Below, in pieces: positions 26,301 to 33,128 of a stretch of 64,000 bases of DNA. How positions within the stretch are numbered: the stretch's first letter is position 1; each line of letters opens with the position of its first letter. Position numbers and translations under genes: made by a program. This stretch comes from Mucilaginibacter_A sp964236465 (GTDB lineage Bacteria > Bacteroidota > Bacteroidia > Sphingobacteriales > Sphingobacteriaceae): the NCBI GenBank assembly GCA_964236465.1, contig CAXSBZ010000003.1, forward strand, positions 1 to 64,000, read 5' to 3'. The notes beneath the pieces were generated by a model, which saw only the letters and a program-made list of their open reading frames with translations, was not told the origin of the DNA and did not search any database.

Positions 26301-26727
26301 TGGCCAAGGGGTGGTTATCACGAGCGGCACGCCACATTTTACCAAGGGGCAAATTGATAATTTAAGTCAGTTGACATTTGCACCAAACACAACCAAAGTT
26401 TTGGTACAATCTTATGTATCAAGCGGGATTGGGGGAAATGCGGATGAATATTATATGATCAGCCGCTCTTATGCAAAACTGCGCGAAGCAACTATTGGCT
26501 ATTCTTTGCCTGCAAAATTATTAGTGCGTTCCTTTATTAAACGGGCTTCTTTTTCTTTGGTTGGCCGCAACCTGCTGTACTTTGCTGCCCGTAAAGATAT
26601 TGACCTGGATCAGTACGCATCGGGCTATAACGCATCCGACCGGACATTAGTAGGCACAAACGGCGGCAGCGACCTGGCAAGCCCAACTGCCCGCCGTTAT
26701 GGTTTCAACATCCATTTAACATTTTAA
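23380..26727 (+). CDS. SusC/RagA-type TonB-linked outer membrane protein
   Basis: About 1115-residue outer-membrane transporter. After a signal peptide ending near LYAQS come the carboxypeptidase-D-like domain (TIRGIVLDDANQPLPGASVIVKGTGQGTATGVGGRF), a plug domain with VVVTALGVRKE, GAPTVVLRGSRDILYVVDG and LKGPNAAALYGFRGINGAIIITTKKG, and a long beta-barrel ending GFNIHLTF. It works with a SusD lipoprotein to import glycans or peptides, energised by TonB. The substrate is unknown because no enzymes or regulator flank the pair. The start at ATG 23380 is preferred over TTG 23359. Unlike most of the window, the gene has no copy of the dispersed word, which may mark later acquisition. Confidence 0.96.
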   Translation: MKQILLRFSRLLLMVLALVLMRSNLYAQSLTIRGIVLDDANQPLPGASVIVKGTGQGTATGVGGRFTISVNKGQTLVFRAIGFVTQEIAVVDETNLSVSLKADVKTLNEVVVTALGVRKEFQKLGYSQSQINGDALTTARDANPLNSLAGKVAGLTIGASSEFFGAPTVVLRGSRDILYVVDGEPVNSDTYNFNADDIDTYTVLKGPNAAALYGFRGINGAIIITTKKGTKDKKGWQVDFNTTIEAEKGFVVLPQSQTQYGRGTNFQYTYGNQLYDNTQRLPEWGPRFDGVFQTQQYDSPYDPITGIRQKTPWLARGAKNFENFVQTGYVNTNTLALSASGSNYDIHLSYGHTYQKGDFPNTKLNIDNFKLAAGYDINSKLRVEGDLNLNEQYSPNIPDVSYGPNSYAYMFKVYGSSDYDINSLKNIYQGPQGVPGLVQYAPEYGRLNSAYFIADKWLRGRTKTDLYGSLKLTYKFTNDLNLSLRTAIDTYNELNTEEAPASINLNQYLPWYYFGWYGDYRQDQRNSVENNTDLILNYNHRFGNWSFAALAGASERSFSYTSDWGTTQALALPGVYNLNNSIGKPYIYNFDSKMQVYSGFYSFDIGYKNYFNINTTNRVDNLSTLPKGNNTYFYPSVSLSSVVSDYVKFPEFFSFLKIRGSYADVKGGLTAPTIGTSYNALNSTALGTGWNTRPVGYLLGYGSELYTPYNGPVYTNESPSATGTFYNGTPSVTSSNTIANAQIKPYNVASYEAGFDAKFFKNRLGLNATYFTTTNGPNIFQLPVSTATTYNSQLINGVTTLKKGIEIELIGSPLRSKDGLNWDVNVNYSSYKETLKTIYGSQAFLQQNGHNYVIGDRLDAIYGTKFVRDGNGNIVNGSGGLPLSSGGGIAQNGLLGYANPNFSFGITNSFRYHNFSLSFQFDGRIGGKIYDFTYYHAMNGGTDVESASGDFGAARLAEWNSTAEGTKAATPAYVGQGVVITSGTPHFTKGQIDNLSQLTFAPNTTKVLVQSYVSSGIGGNADEYYMISRSYAKLREATIGYSLPAKLLVRSFIKRASFSLVGRNLLYFAARKDIDLDQYASGYNASDRTLVGTNGGSDLASPTARRYGFNIHLTF

Positions 26728-26749
26728 ATTTTCAACCGATTAAAAATTT

Positions 26750-28378
26750 ATGAAAATAAAAATATTCATTCCATTTGCCCTGTTGCTAATAGGCATGGCA
26801 TCTATAACAAGCTGCCAAAAAGGGGATTTGATTGATAACCCTAATGTGGCAGGTGCAAGTTCGATTGTTCCCGTTTCTTTATTGCTGAACCATCTCACGG
26901 CAACATTTATCCGTACAGATGAACAACCTTTTGCCCAGTCATCGGTAGGTAGCCAGTACATTATTGCCAACTATCAATATTACAGGGGCAACAATAATTA
27001 TAACTATGGAAACACTTCGGATAGTTATGATATATTGAAATATGCCATTGCTTTACAAAACCAGGCAACTTCACAACAGGGCAACCAAACCAATAAGTAT
27101 TTTGCTTTAAGCCAGTTTTTTAAAGCGTATGCAGGTGTTTGGTTAACACAACGTGTAGGTGATATCCCTTTTTCCCAGGCGGGCGATGCAACTGTTCTTA
27201 CCCCAAAATATGATTCGCAACATGATGTTTACAAAAGCTGCCTGGCGTTATTGGATAATGCCAATACTTTGATTAAAAACCTGATAACAGCAAACCCATC
27301 TTTAGCAAATCAGGTATTGGATGTCAACGGCGACATTTTCGGTTTTACTTATCTGCAATGGCAAAAATTAATTAACACTTACCGTTTAAGGGTTTTGATT
27401 AGTTTGAGCAAACGAGCCGTGGACAATGCCGACTTGCAGATACCGCAGCAATTTGCAGCTATTGTCAATAACCCGGTTCAATCTCCAATTATGGCTTCTA
27501 ATAGCGATAATATGGTCTATAAATTTAATGCGACTAATCGGTATCCTACTTTTTCGCTGGGGCTGAACCCATATAACAACTTTGCCAACGTGGGCAATAC
27601 ATATATCAGCATTGAAACTTCAACCCAGGACCCACGTCTGTTCATAACTTCTACGCCTGCCCCAAGGCAAGTAACCAACGGCAAAGCTATAAGTGATTTT
27701 ACCGCTTATGTAGGGTCTGATATCAACCTGTCTCAAGCTACTTTGTTAAACAATTCTAATAATGGGATGTATTCTTTTTCCAATTACAACCGCTATTATT
27801 TATCCGCAACAGGGGCCAGTGCAGAGCCATTTATGTTTATCGGTTACCCTGAAATGTGCTTTAATATAGCTGAAGCAATAAACAGGGGCTGGGTTACCGG
27901 AAACTCATCTGCCTGGTACACCGCTGGGATCAATGCTTCATTAGCAATCTATGGCTTAACCAACGGACAAACCCTGACTATTAACTTTCCTGTATCTTCC
28001 ACAGATCAGCTCATCAACCCGAAAAGCCTGAAACAAGGAGATGTATGGGGAACAGCTACGGTAAACATTCCGCAGTTTATGGCGAAAATAGCTTATGCAG
28101 GAGACAATGCAACCGGGCTTACCCAAATATTGACCCAAAAATATGTGGCTATGTTTATCAATTCCGGCTGGGAGCCATTTTTCAATTATCGCCGTACGGG
28201 TATCCCGGCTTTTGCTCAAGGTGGTGCCGGTATTGGTACACCCAATAGTTTGATCCCGCGCCGCTGGTTGTACCCGGCAACAGAAAGTGCTTATAATACC
28301 GCTAATTACCAGGCAGCATTAGCCTCACAGTTTGGCGGCACGGATGATGTGACTAAGGATACATGGCTTACAAAATAA
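26750..28378 (+). CDS. SusD/RagB-type nutrient-binding outer membrane lipoprotein
   Basis: 542-residue surface lipoprotein partner of the SusC protein, 22 bases downstream of it. The signal peptide is MKIKIFIPFALLLIGMASITSC with the lipobox cysteine at 22. The body resembles the SusD_2 subgroup: FFKAYAGVWLTQRVGDIPFSQAGD, YLQWQKLINTYRLRVLISLSKRA, EMCFNIAEAINRGWV and YVAMFINSGWEPFFNYRRTGIP. It probably captures substrate and lids the SusC barrel. Substrate unknown. No copy of the dispersed word occurs in it. Confidence 0.94.
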   Translation: MKIKIFIPFALLLIGMASITSCQKGDLIDNPNVAGASSIVPVSLLLNHLTATFIRTDEQPFAQSSVGSQYIIANYQYYRGNNNYNYGNTSDSYDILKYAIALQNQATSQQGNQTNKYFALSQFFKAYAGVWLTQRVGDIPFSQAGDATVLTPKYDSQHDVYKSCLALLDNANTLIKNLITANPSLANQVLDVNGDIFGFTYLQWQKLINTYRLRVLISLSKRAVDNADLQIPQQFAAIVNNPVQSPIMASNSDNMVYKFNATNRYPTFSLGLNPYNNFANVGNTYISIETSTQDPRLFITSTPAPRQVTNGKAISDFTAYVGSDINLSQATLLNNSNNGMYSFSNYNRYYLSATGASAEPFMFIGYPEMCFNIAEAINRGWVTGNSSAWYTAGINASLAIYGLTNGQTLTINFPVSSTDQLINPKSLKQGDVWGTATVNIPQFMAKIAYAGDNATGLTQILTQKYVAMFINSGWEPFFNYRRTGIPAFAQGGAGIGTPNSLIPRRWLYPATESAYNTANYQAALASQFGGTDDVTKDTWLTK

Positions 28379-28411
28379 AACAAATATTAACGCAAAACGA
28401 GGGCTTACAAA

Positions 28412-28618
28412 ATAAGTGCTGTTTTTACTGCCTATAATGTTACTGCCCAGGTTGTTGATAGTGCAAAGCGTAAAGTTGGTTTACAAGCAGCTGTTAATTT
28501 TCGGGATATTGGTGGCTATACCACAACAGATGGGCATCATATTAAGTGGAGAAAATTATACTGAAGTGCCGACTTGAGCAAACTTACAAACCAGGACCTG
28601 GCAGATTTGGGCATTTAA
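28412..28618 (+). pseudogene. Tyrosine-protein phosphatase (IphP-like) remnant
   Basis: A readable fragment of an IphP-type phosphatase. In one frame it gives LQAAVNFRDIGGYTTTDGHHIKWRKLY, then a TGA (28562-28564) where the family normally has Arg, then SADLSKLTNQDLADLGI and a TAA at 28616. The catalytic HCxxGxxR part is absent and the downstream 300 bases show no continuation that I can read, so the gene is inactive. The rest of the 555-base gap to 28934 holds two copies of the dispersed word (28418-28427 inside the remnant, 28787-28796 beyond it) and nothing else I can identify. Confidence 0.75.
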
Positions 28619-28933
28619 TTGAAGTTTTAAAAGGGATTGGATTAGCGGATGCGGTACATCATTCTTCACTTAGAACCAGTCTAATTTTGTTCAGCATAAT
28701 TGCACCGTCTGTCTCAGCATAACAGTTTCGGTAAGGCAATAGCAAAAATGATAGAAAAGACAACTATTGAAGTCCGTTTTGGCAATACTTCTTTTATCAA
28801 TATAAAAATAGATCCAACTTGTAAAATACAAGCTATAACTGGTAAAATTATAAGCTGAAGCTTAGTTTAACAAAGGATAACTACGGTAATAGCAAAATTA
28901 TGATGTAAATACTTTTTTTAGCAGATAAAAACC

Positions 28934-29302
28934 CTAACTGGCCTGTGCATAAAATTGTTCTACTTTGGCAATCAGGTTAAAAATATCAAAAGGTTTGCTG
29001 ATGAAATGAGATGCACCTGCTTGGTGTGCAGTTTGCCTTCCGTCTATACAGGCAGAGATTACAATTACAGGTAGCAATTTGGTTTCCGGGGATTTTCGTA
29101 ACTGCTTAACTACTTCATCGCCAGACATCAGCGGCATCCATAGGTCAATAATAACCAAACCGGGGCGTTCTTTAGCAATTATATTAAACAGTTTCGGGCT
29201 GCAATTTTCTCCAATAGCATTGTAACCATAAGATTCCAATACTAATACCAGCATTTCGAGAATGTCCTGGTTATCATCACATACAAGTATTGTTTTGTTC
29301 AT
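28934..29302 (-). CDS. Stand-alone response regulator receiver protein
   Basis: 122-residue CheY-like receiver domain without an output domain. The acidic pair is Asp9/Asp10, the phosphoacceptor Asp53 in LVIIDLWMP, and the switch residues Ser83 and Lys103 (SKPFD). It probably relays phosphate or acts by protein contact. No histidine kinase is adjacent. It lies between a decayed phosphatase gene and a DUF3347 gene. Confidence 0.93.
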   Translation of the reverse strand: MNKTILVCDDNQDILEMLVLVLESYGYNAIGENCSPKLFNIIAKERPGLVIIDLWMPLMSGDEVVKQLRKSPETKLLPVIVISACIDGRQTAHQAGASHFISKPFDIFNLIAKVEQFYAQAS

Positions 29303-29413
29303 CTCAGTTTATACGTGCGCAAATGTCGCACAGATGTAAAATAAACCTTCAAGACAGTACAAAGTTTTAACAATTTTTAATCCAGCCGGACCAGTGTAAT
29401 CGCAATACTGTTT

Positions 29414-29932
29414 TTATCGTACTAAAATTGCCGAAGCTGTTCCGGTTAATGTTTCCGTTACTTTTCCGCAATCCTGCATCTCTTTCCCGTAATATGGGTT
29501 TTGGATTTTGCTGCTTTCATTTAGCCAGTATTGTTTTTTCATTGGGCAATATTGCTGATAAACAGTCGGATGCGTTTTAAAAATTTTTAGCAAACCAAAC
29601 ATTTCATCAGATAGTGCGGCAAAATGTTCCCGCTGATGGTCGATACTTTTGGATTCGCTGATGTGCTGGCTGTTGTAGCGCAGTTTTTCGCCATAAGCTG
29701 TCCAGGCAGTTTTTTGGTTGGCATCCAGTTGTGATGCGTTTACTTTCACAATTGCGCCAACCAAATCTTTTGCGCTTTTATTAGCCAATTTGCCATCATC
29801 ATTTACCAAAGCTTTTTCTACACTGAAATAATTTTGCAAAACCTGGTTAATGGCAACAGTGTTGTTTTGTGCATTTGCTTGATCAAAAACAAAAAAAGCA
29901 AGCATCACTATAAAATTTCTGGTAATTTTCAT
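29414..29932 (-). CDS. DUF3347 domain-containing secreted protein
   Basis: About 172 residues from the ATG at 29932. An ATG at 29962 adds ten residues in front of the signal peptide and is less likely. The signal peptide runs MKITRNFIVMLAFFVFDQANA. The domain contains YFSVEKALVNDDGKLANKSAKDLVGAI, HFAALSDEMFGLLKIF and YCPMKKQYWLNESSKIQNPYYGKEMQDCG, with the CPM motif that in related proteins is linked to copper or other metal handling. Function here is inference. The stop codon overlaps a B-type copy of the dispersed word (29407-29416). Confidence 0.8.
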   Translation of the reverse strand: MKITRNFIVMLAFFVFDQANAQNNTVAINQVLQNYFSVEKALVNDDGKLANKSAKDLVGAIVKVNASQLDANQKTAWTAYGEKLRYNSQHISESKSIDHQREHFAALSDEMFGLLKIFKTHPTVYQQYCPMKKQYWLNESSKIQNPYYGKEMQDCGKVTETLTGTASAILVR

Positions 29933-30002
29933 AAGTTCTTGGGTTGAATAATAATGGTACAATTAAAGTTCAAACGAAAATTTAGCCTTGAAATTTTTGT
30001 AT

Positions 30003-30039
30003 AAAAAAATTGCCAGACAACAAGGCGTGTTATCTGGCA
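30003..30039 (-). terminator. Intrinsic terminator for the small gene at 30122-30355
   Basis: On the minus strand, a 12-bp stem (30011-30022 with 30028-30039, one mismatch) with a five-base loop is followed by a T-rich run (complement of 30003-30010). It lies about 85 bases beyond the stop of the small gene. Confidence 0.7.
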
Positions 30040-30121
30040 TTATAAATCTGGTTTAAAAACTGAATAGTGCAGTTGATAAAATCCTGAAAGCGGATCAAAT
30101 TTACTGTTATAAAAACAGCAA

Positions 30122-30355
30122 CTATTTTTCCCAGCCTTCACCTTTTTTAGCTTGTCCGCTTTTAATGTGTTCGTCTGCTTTCGCTTTTCCTAAAATGGCA
30201 GCCATATTGTTTCCGTCAGCATCTTTTCCTACCGCAATATATCTGCCTGATTTTACATTAATAACAGGGTCAACCATTGGGACATTTTTGGTTTTTGTTT
30301 TCACAGAATAAGCGGTGATGCCACCTGCTGTTTCTTCTTTTTTAGCTTTTGCCAT
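30122..30355 (-). CDS. Small conserved-looking hydrophilic protein
   Basis: 77 residues, beginning MAKAKKEETAGGITAYSVKT and ending KKGEGWEK. It is lysine-rich and soluble, with no membrane segment or signal peptide. A central KSGRYIAVGKDADGNNMAAILGKAKADEHI could form a small beta-hairpin and helix. I do not recognise a named family. It stands alone with its own terminator downstream, and a B-type copy of the dispersed word (30110-30119) directly after the stop. Confidence 0.7.
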   Translation of the reverse strand: MAKAKKEETAGGITAYSVKTKTKNVPMVDPVINVKSGRYIAVGKDADGNNMAAILGKAKADEHIKSGQAKKGEGWEK

Positions 30356-30588
30356 GATTTAGATTTTTGGTAATTGATTTAAACTAACTCGTAAAAATAC
30401 AATTTGTTTATATATGAAATATCAATTTGCAAGCTAAATACCAAATTTTATTTTTTCTGGTTGAAGTATCTGCTTAAGCTTGTTGCTGTTGCGGATGATA
30501 AATAACTAAATCAAAAATATATATTTCAATTTTTAGGTGATAAAAGAAGCATCAGCACAACTGCATAAAGCAAGCTGTGTTAATCATT

Positions 30589-31191
30589 TTACAGCAGATC
30601 AGAATAGTGGTTCTGAAACTTTAAACCGGTTTCTTTTTGCAGTCGGATTTGATTTATGTGTTGCTCAACCAATTGTAAATCAAGCAGTAAGTTGTGTGAA
30701 ACCGCAATAGATTTGGCTTCAAGCAAATCTTCATCAGCCTGTTTGTAATCGCCCAGATCAGATTTTACTTCAGCCAAAACCAGCAGCGAATTGATAATTT
30801 GTGCATAATTTTTTTGTTGCCGGGAAATCGCATTGCTCCGCAGCAAATACCATTTTGCTTCCGAAAAACGATTTTGATTGAGGTAGAAAGCGGCCAGATA
30901 ATCAAACTCAATCCGCATCGCAGCCTGGCCAAAGCGGGAAGAATGTTTCAGTTTTTTCATGATAAAAGCTTCCTCAGCATAAATACTGTACCGGCTTCTG
31001 CCCAAATTACTATTGAAATGATTAAAAGAAGTGTTGTAGATCAATGCTGCTGAATCTGATTTGAACGGAACCGAATAAGCTATTAGCGGTGCTGAAGGCG
31101 CATGTTTTTTGAGGGAAAATAGTTTAGTGTAAAACTGAGCAGAAGCATTCAACGAAAAAAGGGTGATAAAAACAGTATAAAGTATTTTCAT
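30589..31191 (-). CDS. Secreted helical-repeat protein, function unknown
   Basis: 200 residues with a signal peptide (MKILYTVFITLFSLNASAQ) and a helical body that looks TPR-like (AAMRIEFDYLAAFYLNQNRFSEAKWYLLRSNAISRQ and VLAEVKSDLGDYKQADEDLLEAKSIAV). It was probably translocated to the periplasm, but no partner is evident. It ends 38 bases before a copy of the dispersed word at 30541-30550, and two further copies lie inside it (31023-31032 and 31167-31176). Confidence 0.75.
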   Translation of the reverse strand: MKILYTVFITLFSLNASAQFYTKLFSLKKHAPSAPLIAYSVPFKSDSAALIYNTSFNHFNSNLGRSRYSIYAEEAFIMKKLKHSSRFGQAAMRIEFDYLAAFYLNQNRFSEAKWYLLRSNAISRQQKNYAQIINSLLVLAEVKSDLGDYKQADEDLLEAKSIAVSHNLLLDLQLVEQHINQIRLQKETGLKFQNHYSDLL

Positions 31192-31220
31192 TATTTGCTT
31201 CAGTTTGATGCTGTAAAAAT

Positions 31221-32063
31221 TCAGCTGAAAACTTCCAGTTTTTCATCATAACTGGCCCAAACCATGTGCGGATGTGTATCCGCATGATAAGTTTCGCCGT
31301 TTGCTTTGATGCCGATTACGCCTGCAAAACCATCATACGCAGCCATTTCTGATAAAGTTTTCTCGCAGGCATCGCTTAATTTAAAACCGTCTGTTGCGCG
31401 GGTTACAATTTTTGCCGCAACCGCTCCGCTGGTGATATCTTCGCCTACACCGGTACAGGAAACGGCTGCAAACTGATTAGCATAATTTCCGGCAATGGTA
31501 GCCGAATCACTCACGCGGCAAGGAATTTCAAAACCTTTGCCACCGGTAGAAGTTGCTGCTGCCAAATGGCCGTTGCTATCCAAAGCCACGCAGCCAACCG
31601 TGCCTAAGCGAACAGAATTTTGTAGTTTTTGCTCATATTCTATTTTACGTTGAGGTGTTTGCGGATTGAAATACAGAAAATCATGCTCGCGCGCAAAATC
31701 CTTTGCACCTGTTCCGCTCAAAACACGATCTTGTAGCGGCAACAATTTTTCGGCCACCTGAATCGGATTTTTGACATCTTCTATGTTGATCACGCCTGCA
31801 AAACGCTCGCTTTTTCCATCCATCAAGGCCGCACTCAGCCGGATTTTGCCATCACTTTGAATTTGAGAACCTAAGCCGGCATTAAACAAATCGCAATCCT
31901 CCAATAAAGACACAGCAAAAACAGTAGTTTGAAGCGCGGTATGCGTTTTTAAAAAAGTGTAACTCGCCTCGGCAATGGTGGCCAAAGCTTCCTGTTTTGC
32001 TTTTTTAATTTCCTGGTTGGTGCCGGATTCGCTAAAAAACCCACCGTGAATAATCAATTTCAT
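31221..32063 (-). CDS. Isoaspartyl peptidase / L-asparaginase
   Basis: About 280-residue N-terminal-nucleophile hydrolase that self-cleaves before Thr155 (GTVGCVALDSNGHLAAATSTGG) to give alpha and beta chains. The glycine-rich turn NAGLGSQ and the beta-chain block VSCTGVGEDITSGAVAAKIV are present. In cyanophycin users this enzyme splits the beta-Asp-Arg dipeptides released by cyanophycinase. The start at 32063 is one base after the cyanophycinase stop. An earlier ATG at 32075 overlaps that gene. Position next to cyanophycinase and divergent from cyanophycin synthetase supports the dipeptidase role over plain asparaginase. Confidence 0.92.
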   Translation of the reverse strand: MKLIIHGGFFSESGTNQEIKKAKQEALATIAEASYTFLKTHTALQTTVFAVSLLEDCDLFNAGLGSQIQSDGKIRLSAALMDGKSERFAGVINIEDVKNPIQVAEKLLPLQDRVLSGTGAKDFAREHDFLYFNPQTPQRKIEYEQKLQNSVRLGTVGCVALDSNGHLAAATSTGGKGFEIPCRVSDSATIAGNYANQFAAVSCTGVGEDITSGAVAAKIVTRATDGFKLSDACEKTLSEMAAYDGFAGVIGIKANGETYHADTHPHMVWASYDEKLEVFS

Positions 32064-32064
32064 A

Positions 32065-32970
32065 TCATTTATCATTATCAGGAATTTCTATCGAAATGGC
32101 TCTAACTGCTTGGTTGATAAACAGTTTATGCTGCTGCAGATCGAATTTATCATAAATAGACATCACGTGCACCTTCAGGTTTTCTACAGAAACCGGCATC
32201 CCCAACTCCACATTATAAATATTGGTTTCGATGATATTCCTGCCGTCCACCACAATCGTCAGTCCGGAACCTATGGCTTCCATCATTTTTCCTTCTGTAA
32301 TGAGCAGGCCGGCATCTTCGCCCAAACCAATCCCTAAAATCCCCGGATTGCTGGCCACCGCGTAAAACAAACGCCCGATACGGCCGCGCTGTACAAAATG
32401 CGTATCAATAATCACCGAATCAATAAAACCCAAGCCAGCCGTGATCTGCACTTCACCTTTGATCATCGCTTCGTTGCTTTGGCCACGATAAATCATGTTG
32501 GCCGAAGCCGCTGCAGCTCCGGCAGAAGTGCCCGCAACCACAAAATTTTCATGCAGATAACGGTCTTTCAGGATAGCCAGAAATTCTGTTCCGCCAAAAA
32601 TAGAGCTTAAACGAAGCTGATCTCCGCCGGTAAACATCACCACATCGGCGTTTTTAATGCGTTCCAAATAATCAGGCCGTGCAGCTTCTTCGCGGCTGCG
32701 GATATCCAGCACATTTACGTTTTCAACATTCAGCTGGTTAAAAGCTTTGATATATTCTGCACCAACCAGCTCCGGGATCTGTGAAGCCGTGGTAACCACT
32801 TCTACCTTAGGAGTTTCGGTAGCCGCTTCCGTAATAATCCTTTTTAATATTCCGCGTTCAAAAAATTGTAAATGATCTGGTTTTTTAATGTTTTCCAAGT
32901 CACTGATGTTCGTACCCAAGTCAACGGCACCACCAATTATTACTAATTTCCCTTTTGGTATGATCATCAA
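32065..32970 (-). CDS. cphB: Cyanophycinase
   Basis: 301-residue serine peptidase of the S51-like group that cuts cyanophycin (multi-L-arginyl-poly-L-aspartate) to beta-Asp-Arg dipeptides. The nucleophile is Ser149 in VVAGTSAGAAAAS, with the upstream FTGGDQLRLS block (residues 113-122) and the conserved DTHFVQRGRIGRLFYAV region containing the acid and basic pocket residues. The gene is the upstream member of a two-gene unit with the isoaspartyl peptidase and is divergent from cyanophycin synthetase, 158 bases away. Intracellular location is expected, as there is no signal peptide. Confidence 0.93.
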   Translation of the reverse strand: MMIIPKGKLVIIGGAVDLGTNISDLENIKKPDHLQFFERGILKRIITEAATETPKVEVVTTASQIPELVGAEYIKAFNQLNVENVNVLDIRSREEAARPDYLERIKNADVVMFTGGDQLRLSSIFGGTEFLAILKDRYLHENFVVAGTSAGAAAASANMIYRGQSNEAMIKGEVQITAGLGFIDSVIIDTHFVQRGRIGRLFYAVASNPGILGIGLGEDAGLLITEGKMMEAIGSGLTIVVDGRNIIETNIYNVELGMPVSVENLKVHVMSIYDKFDLQQHKLFINQAVRAISIEIPDNDK

Positions 32971-33128
32971 TCAAAAATTTAAGGTATTTTTCCAAAGATA
33001 AACGCCAGCAGGTATTAAATTGACGGTTATTTGCAATTATTATTCAAAAACTAATTTACTTGCAGACTTTTCAGTTGAAAATTTAACAAAAAAACACCTA
33101 TAAAAGAAGCATCGAAACTATATACGTT

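Noticed and set aside
31221..32063. Plain L-asparaginase II
   Set aside because: N-terminal nucleophile Thr within GTVG and linkage to cyanophycinase fit isoaspartyl peptidase.
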